Below are positions 10,527 through 24,547 of a stretch of DNA of 64,000 bases, one piece after another (positions within the stretch are counted from its first letter, which is position 1; each line of letters opens with the position of its first letter). This DNA is from Burkholderiales bacterium (GTDB lineage: Bacteria; Pseudomonadota; Gammaproteobacteria; Burkholderiales; Burkholderiaceae_C). Under the pieces are notes generated by a model that saw only the letters and a program-made list of their open reading frames with translations, was not told where the DNA came from and did no database searches. Location: assembly GCA_016223165.1 (NCBI GenBank), contig JACRPO010000002.1, positions 62,001 to 126,000 of the forward strand. Direction: 5' to 3'. The translations under genes were made by a program, and so were the position numbers.

Positions 10527-11138
10527 TCACCACGGCGCCGCCGCGTACACCGCGATCACGAGCGCGCACACCGGCTGCGCCCGGCAGGTGGCGCTGGCGA
10601 TCTCGGTGTGGATGGCGCCGAAGTGAACGCCGCGCTGCGCCTGCATCGAGCGCAGCGTGGCGCGCAGGTCGGCGTCGAGCTGCGCACGGTCTTCGTGGTG
10701 CAGCTCGACGAAGAGCCCGCTGCCCGTGGCCTCGTCACGCACCCAGCCGATGCCGGCCTGCGCCGCGTGGCCGGGGCGGCCTTCGCGCATCTGCGAGAGC
10801 ACGCAATACAGCCGCCGGCCCCAGTCGGCGCGCGGCGTGTGCCAGCGCCGGCGCTCGATGACGCTGCCCGGCGGGATGACGCTGCTCAGGCAGATCAGGT
10901 TGTAGTTGGCGACGCCGGCATCGAGCAGCGCGGCGTCGAACGCGGCCAGCGGCGTCGGGCCCTCGCCGAGGCCGGTGGCGAGGGCAATCGCACCGAAGGG
11001 TGCGGCCAGGGCGCCATCGCCCCAGGACGCGGCATGCGCGCCATCAGCGAAGGGCGGCGCAGTCTCGACCGGGCCGGAGCGGGCCGCGGGCGCCGGCCGG
11101 TCGGGCCGCGTGACGGAGTCAGAAAGGCAGAGGTCCAT
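10527..11138 (-). CDS. Pyruvoyl-dependent arginine decarboxylase
   Basis: A 203-residue protein of the PvlArgDC family, which turns arginine into agmatine using a pyruvoyl group generated by self-cleavage. The core motif [18 protein letters not shown], then [16 protein letters not shown], matches the family's cleavage segment. Cleavage is expected between Ser85 and Ser86, with Ser86 becoming the pyruvoyl. Later family features include [16 protein letters not shown] and GLFVELHHE. The N-terminal 45 residues are Ala/Pro-rich and not conserved. It is upstream of, and 15 bp from, a PACE-family exporter, and 22 bp after the large lipoprotein gene. This suggests a small polyamine or acid-stress operon. 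The encoded enzyme is cytoplasmic. Confidence 0.88.
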   Translation of the reverse strand: MDLCLSDSVTRPDRPAPAARSGPVETAPPFADGAHAASWGDGALAAPFGAIALATGLGEGPTPLAAFDAALLDAGVANYNLICLSSVIPPGSVIERRRWHTPRADWGRRLYCVLSQMREGRPGHAAQAGIGWVRDEATGSGLFVELHHEDRAQLDADLRATLRSMQAQRGVHFGAIHTEIASATCRAQPVCALVIAVYAAAPW

Positions 11139-11160
11139 GCCGGGTCTCCCTTTGTGTGTG

Positions 11161-14100
11161 TCAAGGAATCAGCCGCACCATCGCAATGCCGGCCGTGAAG
11201 CCGCTGCGCCAGCTGCCTGCGGCGACGATGCGCCCGTCGGGCTGCACGAGCAGGTCGTTGGCGCTGTCCAGGCCGCCGAAGAACGGCACGCGCAGCACGC
11301 CGCCGCTGCTGAAACCCGTGTCCAGCGCGCCGTCGGCGAGGTAGCGCACGAGGCCGAAGCTCGGCGGCACCGGGTTGGCGTTGGAGATCTGCCCGGCCAC
11401 GACGATCTTGCCGTCGGCCTGCAGCGCCACGGCGCGCGGGATGTCGTCGTGCGGACCGATGTCCGTGCGCACGACTCCGTTGCTGCCGAAGCCGGTGTCG
11501 AGGTTGCCGTCCGCATTCAGCCGCACCAGCGCGAACTCGGTGTTCATGCCCCGGAACTGGACGAGCAGCACGATCTTGCCGTCGGCCTGCAGCGCGATGT
11601 CCGCCGCCTCGTCGCTCAAGTTGCTGTAGGCCGGGATGCGGCCGAAGCCGGTCTCGACGCTGCCGTCGGGCGCGAGGCGTGCGAACAGCGTATCCGAGGG
11701 GTCGGCGTTGTTGTCGCTGGTGTAGCCGGCGACGACGATGCGCCCGTCGCCTTGCAACGCGGCAGCGAAGGCGAAGTCGCGCAGCAGCGCGTCGACCATC
11801 GCGACACCGCCGGTGCCGAAGCCGGCGTCGAGCGAGCCGTCTGCGTTCAGGCGCGCCACGGCGATGTTGTTGTTCACCGCCCCGCCGGGAGCGTCCGGCG
11901 GCAACGTCGCCTGCCCGACCAGCACGACGCGGCCATCCGGCTGCGCCAGCACACGCGTGGCGTTTTCGCCGGTGCTCAGCGGCACGCGGAACGTGGCCTG
12001 GCCGCCGCTGCCGAAGCTCGTGTCGCGGGTGCCGTCGGCGAAGAAACGCGCCGCGGCCATCTGGTAGAACGGCGGCGACAGACCCGGCTGCAGGATGCGG
12101 CCGGCGACGACGATGCGGTCGTCGGCGTGCACGTCGATGTGGGCCACCTCGGCGCCGGTGCCGGTGAGCAGGTTGTCGACGAAGCCGGCTCCGCCGCCGA
12201 AGCTCGTATCCAACCGGCCATCGGCGTGGTAGCGCACCAGGCGCGTGCCGTTGGTGGCAAGGATGTGGCCGGTGGACTGGCGCGCGATCGCCTTGGCCCC
12301 GCCGGGCAGGCCGTCGACCACCTTGCCGAGCGTGCCGAAGCTCGGGTCCAGGCCCGAGGGCGGCGGCGGCGTCTCGCAACGAACCTCGATGTCGGCCACG
12401 TCGGCCGTGCCCACGATGCCGCTGCCGCGCACCACCATGCACACCTGCGCCGGGCTGGTGGGTGGTGCTTTCACACGCACGTCGTAGGCGGCGCCGGCAC
12501 CGTAGGTCTGCGTGAAGGTGAACGTGCCGTCGGCGGCCACGGGCAGTTCGTGGAACTGCGCGCGGTCTTCGAGCACGAGGCCGGTGCCGGCGAGGCCGCT
12601 GACCGTGCCGCCCACGGCAAACATCGGCGCCGGAGCGGCCGCCGCCTCGTCGTCGACGATCAACAGCGTCGCCGTCGTCTGCACCCCGGCGCTCGCGCAG
12701 CCGCGCACATCCTCGAGCACGAGTTCGACCGTCTCGTCGGGCTCGATCACGCCGTCGTTGACGAGCGGGATTCGCACCCAGCGACTGCCTTGCTCGCCGT
12801 CTTCGAAGACCGCGTCGACGGCCTGCGCCGCATAGTCGCTGCCGGGCAGCGCCGTACCGCCGGCGGTGCGCACGCGCGCGCTCACCGTGCCGCGGCTGCC
12901 ACCGCTGCGCCTGACCTCGATCCACGCATCGGTGGCCGGGCCCTCGGCCTCGCCGAAGCTCGCCGATGCGAACTCGAGGGTGCCGGCCTGCGGGTCGGCT
13001 GCACCGGCGCACACCGGCGCCGCCGGCTCGGGCCGCTCGACGAAGGCCTGCGGGTCGCCACCGACGGGCACCAGGCCCTTGTGGATGACGCGCAGGCTGC
13101 CGCCCAGGCTTTGCGGGTCGCGCAGGCGGGCGATGGCCGAGGTCTCAGTCTGCCGGCGATCCTTCGTCATCGCATGCACGTAGACGTTCAGCACGAAGCG
13201 CCGGTTCAACGGCAGATCCTGAATCGGCACGTGCACGACGATGTCGCGCACCAGGCTGAAGATCGCGATGCCGCGGGTGCCGTTGCGCTGAATGTCGTTA
13301 TCGAGGATGAACTGCTCCTCGTGCCACAGCGGTGCGCCGCCGCTCGCGTGGGCACGCCCGCGCCAGGCCTGGTGCGAACCGCTGAGATAGGCACGTGCGC
13401 CGCGCCGGAAGAAGGTCTCGCCGGTTTCGAGGTCCTGCGCCTGCACCCGCATCTCGACCTCCGCGTGGAGGTCGTTGCACAGCAGCTGGCGGTAGCACTG
13501 CAGCGGCCGCGGGTCGTGATCGACACCCTCCAGGGCGACGTTGCTGATCACGAAGGTCAGCGTGGCCGACTCGTCCTGCTTGAGGAAGTACTGGGCCTGG
13601 CGAAACTGTGTCCACAGCCCGTGCGGACTGTTGCCGTCACCCAGCTCCTGGGCCGGCGAGACGGACTCCACTTCGTATTGGCTGCCGGTGGCGTTGCCCC
13701 AGACCGCGCCGTGTGCGAACTGCGACCCACCGGGGCTGCCGCTGCGCCGACCGGACACGATGCGCTGGTCCTGGAATTCCCCCCAGGCCGCCTCGCCGCC
13801 GGGCAGCAGCTCGAAGCTGCCGGCCGCGGCGAGCGCCTCGTAGCGCCAGCGGCGCTGCAGGCCGGTCAACTGCACCGCCGGCGGGGCGACGACGAAGTAC
13901 GAGAACCCGGTGACCTCGGCGCGCATCGTCGCGCCCTGCATGACGGCGCTTTCGACGGCCACATATCCGCCGGTGGCCGGGTGGGTCTTGTAGAGCACCG
14001 GCACCACACCCGGCGGCACGAGCGCCGGATCGAAAGGCACCGTCACCGTCGCCGGCGCGGCGAACGTCGTGCCGTGCGGCGTGAAGGCGTAGACCCTGCC

Positions 14101-14643
14101 GAGGGCCGGCACCCCTGACGGCAGCGCCGGGGCACCGGCCGGCGCGGCCTGCACCTCGATGGCCGTGGCCTGCGCGAGCGCGCCGGCAGGCACCATCACC
14201 TCGGCGCCGTCGGCCGACCGCGCGACGCCGCCGGCGCTGCCGATGCTCGGCACCACGGGTGTCGCGGTGGCCGGCGGACTCGGCGAGGACGGCGGCGGCG
14301 CGGCCGGAGGTGAATCGCCTGCGGCGGCATCACCCCCGCCACCACACCCGGCGAGCACCGGCAGCGCCGCCAGCCCAAGCGCGCACAACACGCGCCCGCC
14401 GCGATCGAGGATCGCGGCGAGCGCCTTTGCTCCGCAGCAGTAGGCCTGCAGGCATCGCCACAGGTTGATCGGCAGCAACACCAGGTGCAGTACCAGCACG
14501 GGCGCCAGCGAGGGCGCTGCGCCATAGCCGATGAAGGCCACGTTGGTGGCCACCGCCAGCGGCCGCAGGTGTCGCGCCTCGCGGCAGGAGAAGGTGGCGA
14601 CCATCAAAGCGGCGGCGGCCCATCCCAGGGTGTCGGCTTGCAT
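11161..14643 (-). CDS. Large surface lipoprotein: CBU_0592-like membrane segment + ZU5-like + Calx-beta + delta-60 repeats
   Basis: A 1160-residue open frame. Residues 1-70 ([40 protein letters not shown]) look like the small CBU_0592-type membrane domain usually found next to cyclic-nucleotide-binding modules. A lipobox LPVLAGC then appears near residue 100, followed by a Gly/Pro/Ser linker. Next come a ZU5-like domain ([19 protein letters not shown]), a central all-beta region, a Calx-beta domain (about 575-665, [24 protein letters not shown]), and about six delta-60 repeats of the form [13 protein letters not shown] to the end. A start at GTG 14391 would give a lipoprotein with a very short signal. 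Otherwise this is a true fusion, or two genes joined by loss of a stop. The product is likely exported and outer-membrane attached. Confidence 0.7.
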   Translation of the reverse strand: MQADTLGWAAAALMVATFSCREARHLRPLAVATNVAFIGYGAAPSLAPVLVLHLVLLPINLWRCLQAYCCGAKALAAILDRGGRVLCALGLAALPVLAGCGGGGDAAAGDSPPAAPPPSSPSPPATATPVVPSIGSAGGVARSADGAEVMVPAGALAQATAIEVQAAPAGAPALPSGVPALGRVYAFTPHGTTFAAPATVTVPFDPALVPPGVVPVLYKTHPATGGYVAVESAVMQGATMRAEVTGFSYFVVAPPAVQLTGLQRRWRYEALAAAGSFELLPGGEAAWGEFQDQRIVSGRRSGSPGGSQFAHGAVWGNATGSQYEVESVSPAQELGDGNSPHGLWTQFRQAQYFLKQDESATLTFVISNVALEGVDHDPRPLQCYRQLLCNDLHAEVEMRVQAQDLETGETFFRRGARAYLSGSHQAWRGRAHASGGAPLWHEEQFILDNDIQRNGTRGIAIFSLVRDIVVHVPIQDLPLNRRFVLNVYVHAMTKDRRQTETSAIARLRDPQSLGGSLRVIHKGLVPVGGDPQAFVERPEPAAPVCAGAADPQAGTLEFASASFGEAEGPATDAWIEVRRSGGSRGTVSARVRTAGGTALPGSDYAAQAVDAVFEDGEQGSRWVRIPLVNDGVIEPDETVELVLEDVRGCASAGVQTTATLLIVDDEAAAAPAPMFAVGGTVSGLAGTGLVLEDRAQFHELPVAADGTFTFTQTYGAGAAYDVRVKAPPTSPAQVCMVVRGSGIVGTADVADIEVRCETPPPPSGLDPSFGTLGKVVDGLPGGAKAIARQSTGHILATNGTRLVRYHADGRLDTSFGGGAGFVDNLLTGTGAEVAHIDVHADDRIVVAGRILQPGLSPPFYQMAAARFFADGTRDTSFGSGGQATFRVPLSTGENATRVLAQPDGRVVLVGQATLPPDAPGGAVNNNIAVARLNADGSLDAGFGTGGVAMVDALLRDFAFAAALQGDGRIVVAGYTSDNNADPSDTLFARLAPDGSVETGFGRIPAYSNLSDEAADIALQADGKIVLLVQFRGMNTEFALVRLNADGNLDTGFGSNGVVRTDIGPHDDIPRAVALQADGKIVVAGQISNANPVPPSFGLVRYLADGALDTGFSSGGVLRVPFFGGLDSANDLLVQPDGRIVAAGSWRSGFTAGIAMVRLIP

Positions 14644-14728
14644 CGGTGCTCCCGTGATGCGGTGTCTTGGCGCCGTGCGAAGGCGCAGTGAAGTTGCGCG
14701 GCGTGGCGGGGCGTCGGTGGCGATCCGC

Positions 14729-15352
14729 TCAGCGCATGAAGCACACGCCGTCGAGGCACAGGTGCGCGGCGCCGAGGGAGAAGCTCTTGATGCCGTTTCT
14801 GCTCTCGACGACGAAGCGGCCGCTCTCCCAGTTGCCGCCCGAGGCCTCAGGCTCGGGCGTGACGGTGAAGCGCGCGGGGTGCGCCGCCGGGCCGAGCTTC
14901 TCGCCGTTCAGCCGCTCGAACGAACCGCGCCAGTCGCGGCGCACGCCGTTGACTTCCACGGCAGCCGCTCGCTTGTCGTCGGCGCCGGGCTGGTGGCTGT
15001 AGCGCAGGCGGATGCGGCTCGCCGGCTCGCGCGGCAGCATCTGCACGGCCACGTAGTTGCCGGCCATCTCGGGGCTGGCGCCGCCCGCGATCTTCGTGTC
15101 GCTCACCGCGAAGCTGGCGCTGGCCGGGGCCTGCACGACGCCGTCGAGCTTCAGGGGGTGCACGCGGATGTGGCCGATGCCGATCGGCACATCGGTCTGC
15201 GGCGCCACCGGCCACGAGGCGCCCGGCGTCTGCTTGCCGAAGTCGTAGCAGGTTTCGGCCGCGTGCGCGTGCTGCGGCGCGGTGACGGCGGCCGCGGCGG
15301 CGACCACGGAGAGCGCGGCGGCAAACGTGCCGCGCAGGGACAGGCTCTTCAT
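14729..15352 (-). CDS. Secreted hypothetical protein
   Basis: A 207-residue protein. The ATG at 15352 gives a clean signal peptide (MKSLSLRGTFAAALSVVAAAAAV, cleavage after AHA). The mature domain has an N-terminal Cys (ETCYDFG), beta-rich sequence including HIRVHPLKLDGVV and ASIRLRYSHQPG-like strands, and a C-terminal Cys pair (LCLDGVCFMR). The overall shape suggests a compact disulfide-bonded beta-sandwich in the periplasm or outside. No family is recognised. It lies 85 bp upstream of the large lipoprotein gene on the same strand. Confidence 0.65.
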   Translation of the reverse strand: MKSLSLRGTFAAALSVVAAAAAVTAPQHAHAAETCYDFGKQTPGASWPVAPQTDVPIGIGHIRVHPLKLDGVVQAPASASFAVSDTKIAGGASPEMAGNYVAVQMLPREPASRIRLRYSHQPGADDKRAAAVEVNGVRRDWRGSFERLNGEKLGPAAHPARFTVTPEPEASGGNWESGRFVVESRNGIKSFSLGAAHLCLDGVCFMR

Positions 15353-15449
15353 CAGGCTTCGCTCCGGACATCGGGCGCGAAGTGCGCCCGCTTGTCTGTA
15401 GGAACGAGGGCCGCTGGCGCTGCCGGACAGGCGGGCGGCGATCTCCCGC

Positions 15450-15629
15450 CGGAGAGGGAGGTGGGGCGGGAGGCGGCGCCTCGCCCACTGCCGCCGGCGG
15501 CTGCCAGCACGATGCCTTCGTCCCGATGCCGCGCCCGTCCTGCCAGATGCGCGCGGCATGGACGAAGCCGAGTGCATCGCCCACGCCGCACAGCAGCAAC
15601 AAGGCCCCGATGAGAGAGATCGATGTCAT
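15450..15629 (-). pseudogene. Possible truncated small membrane protein
   Basis: An ATG at 15629 opens a frame beginning MTSISLIGALLLLCGVGDAL then GFVHAARIWQDGRGIG, a convincing first membrane helix and loop. After about 40 residues the sequence loses protein character and runs into Pro/Arg-rich low complexity that overlaps the next gene. This looks like the intact start of a small integral membrane protein whose remainder was lost or frameshifted. The rest of the 15353-15802 gap holds GC-rich sequence and a CTCCCGCC...GGAGAGGG-type hairpin, with nothing else recognisable. Confidence 0.3.
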
Positions 15630-15802
15630 CGCCCGCGCCTCCAGGCGGCCGCAGGGCCGCCATGCCCCTGGGAACGAGAGCAGGCCGCGGCCACGGACAT
15701 CGCGGCAGGCGCATCCCGCTCATGGGGCCCGACCGCGCAGTGCTGCGTCAGGGGGGCGGCGGCACGGGCGGCTCGGTGGCCCCCGCCGCGACGGCCGGCC
15801 CG

Positions 15803-18766
<2,964 letters not shown>

Positions 18767-18895
18767 GCCGGATCTCCTCGGGCTTACCCACTTCGCGGGC
18801 CGCATGGGCCGCATGGCCGCCGAACCGCCTGCCGTCCAAGCAGCCGGATGCCGAGGCGCCGCACGCGGCGGGCCTCGACCGGCCGCTTCAGCGCA

Positions 18896-19426
18896 TCACT
18901 TCAGCGCCTCGGCGAGGAACAGCCGCGCTTGCTCCCAGTCGCGACGCACGGTGCGGTCGGTGACACCGAGCGCCTCGCCGATCTCGAGATCGGTCATGCC
19001 GCCGAAATAACGCATCTCCACCACGCGCGCCATGCGCTCGTCCACCTGCACCATGGCCTGCAGTGCCTCGTGCACGCGCAGGATGTGCGCCTCCTCGGCA
19101 GGCAGGGCATCGACGAGGTCGCCGGTGAGCGTGACCAGCGCGAAGTCGCCTCCGGCACGCTCGGTCTGCCGCTGCCGCACCATGTCGACGATGATCGAAC
19201 GCATCGCCCTGCCTGCATAAACGAGAAAGCGCGGCCGATCCGGAAACGAGACGCCGGCGCCGCGGCTGAGCTTGAGGTAGGTCTCGTGCACGAGCGCCGT
19301 CGTGTCGAGCACCGTGTTGCGGCCACCGCCGCGCAGCCGTGAGCGCGCCAGCCGACGCAGCTCCTGGTAGGCGCCGGCGAAGGCCTGCTCGACGCTCAGG
19401 TCATCGGGAGGAGCGGCTTCGTCCAT
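18896..19426 (-). CDS. ECF sigma factor (TIGR02999 / sigma70-ECF X6 type)
   Basis: A 176-residue extracytoplasmic-function sigma factor. The sigma-2 region includes YQELRRLARSRLRGGG, ALVHETYLKLSR and RPRFLVYAGRAMRSIIVDMVRQR. Region 4 includes MVQVDERMARVVEMRYFGGM, then DLEIGEALGVTDRTVRRDWE, a clear helix-turn-helix. The diagnostic phrase NTVLDTTALVHETYLKL is that of the TIGR02999 subfamily, which lacks classical anti-sigma factors and is often linked to Ser/Thr kinases. The kinase gene follows. It sits between the subtilisin/exosortase/propeptide cluster and the kinase, all on the minus strand, so it may control that cluster (inference). Confidence 0.93.
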   Translation of the reverse strand: MDEAAPPDDLSVEQAFAGAYQELRRLARSRLRGGGRNTVLDTTALVHETYLKLSRGAGVSFPDRPRFLVYAGRAMRSIIVDMVRQRQTERAGGDFALVTLTGDLVDALPAEEAHILRVHEALQAMVQVDERMARVVEMRYFGGMTDLEIGEALGVTDRTVRRDWEQARLFLAEALK

Positions 19427-19528
19427 CTCGGCTCGGGAAGGCGCGGCTGGAAAGCAGGTCGCGCTTCATGGGTGGGCATTGTGCGCACGGCGAGCCCTGC
19501 ATCGGGGGAGGCGCCGGGCACGACACGC

Positions 19529-20233
19529 TCAGCGCGAGGCACCGGCGGCCGGCGGTGCAACGGGGCGCAGGAGGCGGTTGGCCTGCACGTATTCCACGTC
19601 GGGCCGCTGCTGCACCTTCGCGATCAGCGCCAGGGTCAATGCATCGATGTCGTAGCGCAGGCGCAACGCGCCGTCGCCGCCATCCGCGGCGGCTTGTGGC
19701 CGTGCCAGCGTCGCGAGCACCAGCCGCCCGGGCAGCGCCTCGCGCACGGCCGCAGCCGTGTTCGGGCGCAGCTCGATGCGCAGCACGAGCTCGGCGCCGG
19801 GCAGCCCCGAGCCCTGCGGCGGGACGGTCAACACCGCCTTCTGGACCGACGCCTCGCGCCCGGCACGTGCCAGCAGGCTGCGCCCGAGCGCTGCGCGGTC
19901 GAGCGCGAGCAGGGCCTCCCGTCCGGAGGTCACCTGGGCCAGCAGCAGCGGCACGCCGAGCTCGCTGGACAGCTGTGCCGCCAGCGGCGCGACCGAGGCC
20001 ACCGTGCGTTGCCCGGCGAGCACGGCGGCGAGCTGCCGCCCGGCCTCGCTCGTGTCGCGGAACTTGACGATCAGGTCACCGGACATCATGGGTGGCGCAG
20101 GCGATGGTGGCTGGGCACGAAGCGGCGCCGTCGTGCCGACGGCTGCGAGAGTGCAGAGAAGCCGGACACCGAACCGCAGCGCGGCGCGGCGCAACGCCAA
20201 ATGCGGCCGACCGCTCAGCGATGGCGCCGGCAT
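19529..20233 (-). CDS. Exported stand-alone subtilisin-propeptide-like protein
   Basis: A 234-residue protein with a signal peptide (RFGVRLLCTLAAVGTTAPLRAQ). The mature part opens with MSGDLIVKFRDTSEAGRQLAAV and ends with LIAKVQQRPDVEYVQANRLLRP. The subtilisin encoded two genes upstream has the same two landmarks in its own propeptide: GQVIVKLKAG and LVRTMAARPDVEYAQPNF. It therefore resembles an I9-type propeptide without an attached protease. By analogy with free propeptide homologues it could fold or inhibit the neighbouring protease in trans (inference). It starts 9 bp after the exosortase-like gene, so the two are almost certainly co-transcribed. Confidence 0.7.
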   Translation of the reverse strand: MPAPSLSGRPHLALRRAALRFGVRLLCTLAAVGTTAPLRAQPPSPAPPMMSGDLIVKFRDTSEAGRQLAAVLAGQRTVASVAPLAAQLSSELGVPLLLAQVTSGREALLALDRAALGRSLLARAGREASVQKAVLTVPPQGSGLPGAELVLRIELRPNTAAAVREALPGRLVLATLARPQAAADGGDGALRLRYDIDALTLALIAKVQQRPDVEYVQANRLLRPVAPPAAGASR

Positions 20234-20242
20234 TGCCTGGCC

Positions 20243-20701
20243 TCACCCGGCGGTCGCACCGGCGGGGTGCGAAGAAGGCCGCGCGCCCGGTCGCAACGCC
20301 GCCATGACGATCGCAGCCCCCATGGCCACGAGCGCCAACGGGCTCACCCACTCGTGCATCACGTCGAACAGCGCCGGCGCGTGCACGCCGACCCACAACA
20401 CCACCACCAGCCGAAGCTGGTTGAGCACGACGATCACCGCCATGCCGACCGCCGCCCACCGGGCGAGCCGCCGCCAGGGCACGCGCGCCAGCGAGCCCAA
20501 GGCCGTCATGGCCAGCAGCAGCACCGCCACCAGCCAGCCGGCCGTGCAATCGAAGTGCATCTGCGCCACGAATCCGCTCGCGCCGTGATGCAGGCGATCG
20601 CCCTGCCAGGCGAGCGGCGTGTCCAGCCGCTCGAGCATCGCGCGCGCGAGCTCGGCGGTGGCCAGCGTCACCGCATCCAGGGTGCTCGGGATGTTCGCCA
20701 C
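20243..20701 (-). CDS. Small exosortase/archaeosortase-like membrane protein
   Basis: A 152-residue integral membrane protein with a GTG start, SD-like GAGG upstream and about four helices. It carries, in order, the three landmarks of the exosortase/archaeosortase fold: a Cys in a loop entering a helix (HFDCTAGWLVAV), an Asn-x-x-Arg in a helix (VVLNQLRLVVVL), and a His ahead of the last helix (LFDVMHEWVSPL). Exosortases cut C-terminal signals made of a short motif, a membrane helix and a basic tail. The subtilisin gene immediately upstream (21 bp) ends in exactly such a signal. It is shorter than typical family members, and the Cys context is CTA and not CSG, so the subfamily is uncertain; XrtH-like is possible. 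Confidence 0.72.
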   Translation of the reverse strand: MANIPSTLDAVTLATAELARAMLERLDTPLAWQGDRLHHGASGFVAQMHFDCTAGWLVAVLLLAMTALGSLARVPWRRLARWAAVGMAVIVVLNQLRLVVVLWVGVHAPALFDVMHEWVSPLALVAMGAAIVMAALRPGARPSSHPAGATAG

Positions 20702-20722
20702 TGCCGCCTCGGCGCGACCACC

Positions 20723-22681
<1,959 letters not shown>

Positions 22682-22874
22682 TTCGCCCTCCTTGATCGAT
22701 TGGCCCGGGGCAGTCTCCCCCTGCGTTCCGGGGGGTTCAAGTCGCGAACTAGGGAGAAGCCCGATCCATCCCTCCCCGGGGGGAAACCAGCTTGCGCAGC
22801 GTCGCCGCCGGGCGCACAACGCGCAGCGGTCGAAGGCGTCGACTGATCAACCACAAGACGAGGAGACACCGATC

Positions 22875-23291
22875 GTGAACAAGCGCTTCTTCATTGCCTG
22901 GGCCGCCCTGTTCGTGGCCTGGATGGCGGGCAGCTTCGTCGTGCACGGCGCGCTGCTGGAGGCCGAATACGCGAGGCTCACCAACCTCTTCCGGCCCCCG
23001 GCCGAGGCCCAAGCGTACTTCCCGCTGATGCTGCTGGCACACGTCATCCTGGCCGGCGCCTTCACGTGGATCTACGCGCGCGGCGTGCAGGCCAGGCCCT
23101 GGCTCGGTCAGGGGCTGCGCTTCGGCGTCGCCGTGGCCCTGCTGACCATCGTGCCGACCTACATGATCTACTACGTCGTGCAGCCGATGCCGGGGCTCGT
23201 CGTCGTGCGGCAGGTCGTCTACGACGGCATCCTGATCGTGCTGCTGGGCTGCCTGGTGGCTTGGATGCACCGCGAGCAGGCGACGGCCTGA
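22875..23291 (+). CDS. Small integral membrane protein
   Basis: A 138-residue protein with a GTG start at 22875 and AGGAGA 8 bp upstream. Four hydrophobic helices are visible: RFFIAWAALFVAWMAGSFVV, LMLLAHVILAGAFTWIYARG, FGVAVALLTIVPTYMIYYVV and VVYDGILIVLLGCLVAWMH. Loops are short, with no Cys or catalytic motif. It is transcribed away from the subtilisin gene across a 193-bp gap that contains a C5/G6 hairpin-like sequence (22722-22740). The function is not recognised; it resembles uncharacterised DUF-type four-helix membrane proteins. Confidence 0.75.
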   Translation: MNKRFFIAWAALFVAWMAGSFVVHGALLEAEYARLTNLFRPPAEAQAYFPLMLLAHVILAGAFTWIYARGVQARPWLGQGLRFGVAVALLTIVPTYMIYYVVQPMPGLVVVRQVVYDGILIVLLGCLVAWMHREQATA

Positions 23292-23390
23292 CTTCGCTCG
23301 CGGGGTGGGCCGGAGGTTGGTTGGATTGGCACGCAACGCCCCGACCTCCGCACGCGACAACGACGCAAGCGCCGCCCGGCGCCACTTCCC

Positions 23391-24428
23391 TCAGCCCGAC
23401 AGCAATGCGACGAGCTGCGCCGCAGCGGCGTCGCACTGCGCCGCGCTCACGTCGAGGTGCGTCACCGCGCGCACGGTGCGCGGCCCGAAGGCGTTGAGCA
23501 GCACGCCGCGCGCACGCGCTGCCGCCACCACGGCCGCCGCGTCGGGCGCTCCGGCTTTCAGGTGGAAGACGACGATGTTGGTCTGCACGCTCTTCAGATC
23601 GAGCCGCACGGCCGCGCAGGCGGCGAGCCTTTCCGCAAGGCGGCGCGCATTGGCGTGGTCTTCCGCCAGCCGTGCGCGGTGATGTTCCACGCCGTGCAGC
23701 GCCGCGGAGGCGAAGATGCCCACCTGCCGCATCGCGCCACCCAGGCGCCGGCGATGGCGGTTGGCGCGCTGGATGAGTTCGCGCGAGCCGGCGAGCAGCG
23801 AGCCTCCGGGTGCACCGAGCCCCTTGCTGAAGGCTACCGACACCAGGTCGAACGGCGCCGCGAGCTCGGCCTCGCTGCGGCCGCTGGCCACGGCCGCGTT
23901 CCACAGCCGCGCGCCGTCGAGAAAGCTGGCGAGGCCGCGCTCGCGCGCCAGCGCACAGATGCGCACCACTTCCTCCTGCGGGAAGACGACGCCGCCCGAG
24001 CGGTTGTGCGTGTTCTCGATCTCCACCACGGTCGTCGCCGGGAACACCGGCAGGCCGGCCGGCTTGATGGCCGACTCGAGCTGCGCGCGCGTGAAGATGC
24101 CGCCCTCGCCCACCTCGACGATCTGCACGCCGGCGTTGGCCGCGGCGCCGCCCGCCTCGTGCCAGCCGGCATGCGCCTCGCGCGCCGTGACCACCTCGTC
24201 GCCCGGGCGCGCCAGCACGAGCAGCGCCACCTGGTTGGCCATGGTGCCGCTCGGCATCCACAGCGCCGCCTCCTTGCCCAGCAGCGTGGCCATGCGCTCC
24301 TGCAGGCGGTTGGTGGTCGGATCTTCGCCGTACTGGTCGTCGCCGACCTCGGCATGGGCCATCGCCTCGCGCATGGCGGGCGTGGGGCGGGTGACGGTGT
24401 CGCTGCGCAGGTCGATGGGCGTGGTCAT
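23391..24428 (-). CDS. ltaE: Low-specificity L-threonine aldolase
   Basis: A 345-residue PLP enzyme that splits threonine/allo-threonine into glycine and acetaldehyde. Family landmarks are the start [52 protein letters not shown], the Asp in [11 protein letters not shown] that contacts the PLP ring, and the PLP lysine in [13 protein letters not shown]. The length is normal for the family. It is divergent from moeA across a 119-bp gap containing an ATTGTC/GACAAT inverted repeat. The encoded enzyme is cytoplasmic. Confidence 0.93.
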   Translation of the reverse strand: MTTPIDLRSDTVTRPTPAMREAMAHAEVGDDQYGEDPTTNRLQERMATLLGKEAALWMPSGTMANQVALLVLARPGDEVVTAREAHAGWHEAGGAAANAGVQIVEVGEGGIFTRAQLESAIKPAGLPVFPATTVVEIENTHNRSGGVVFPQEEVVRICALARERGLASFLDGARLWNAAVASGRSEAELAAPFDLVSVAFSKGLGAPGGSLLAGSRELIQRANRHRRRLGGAMRQVGIFASAALHGVEHHRARLAEDHANARRLAERLAACAAVRLDLKSVQTNIVVFHLKAGAPDAAAVVAAARARGVLLNAFGPRTVRAVTHLDVSAAQCDAAAAQLVALLSG

Positions 24429-24485
24429 GGGTGACGGCTCGATGGGGACGGCAGGGGTGCCGCCGTGGCATTGGCGCGGTAAGGC

Positions 24486-24509
24486 ATTGTCAGGGTTCCG
24501 TCCGACAAT
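24486..24509. promoter_or_regulatory. ATTGTC-N12-GACAAT inverted repeat between ltaE and moeA
   Basis: A perfect 6-bp inverted repeat (24486-24491 and 24504-24509) with a 12-bp spacer lies 38 bp upstream of the moeA start. The right arm GACAAT could also serve as a -10 element for moeA. Binding by any regulator is conjecture. Confidence 0.3.
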
Positions 24510-24547
24510 CTCGCCTGCGAGGCCACTCGGCCGCGCGACCCGATGCG

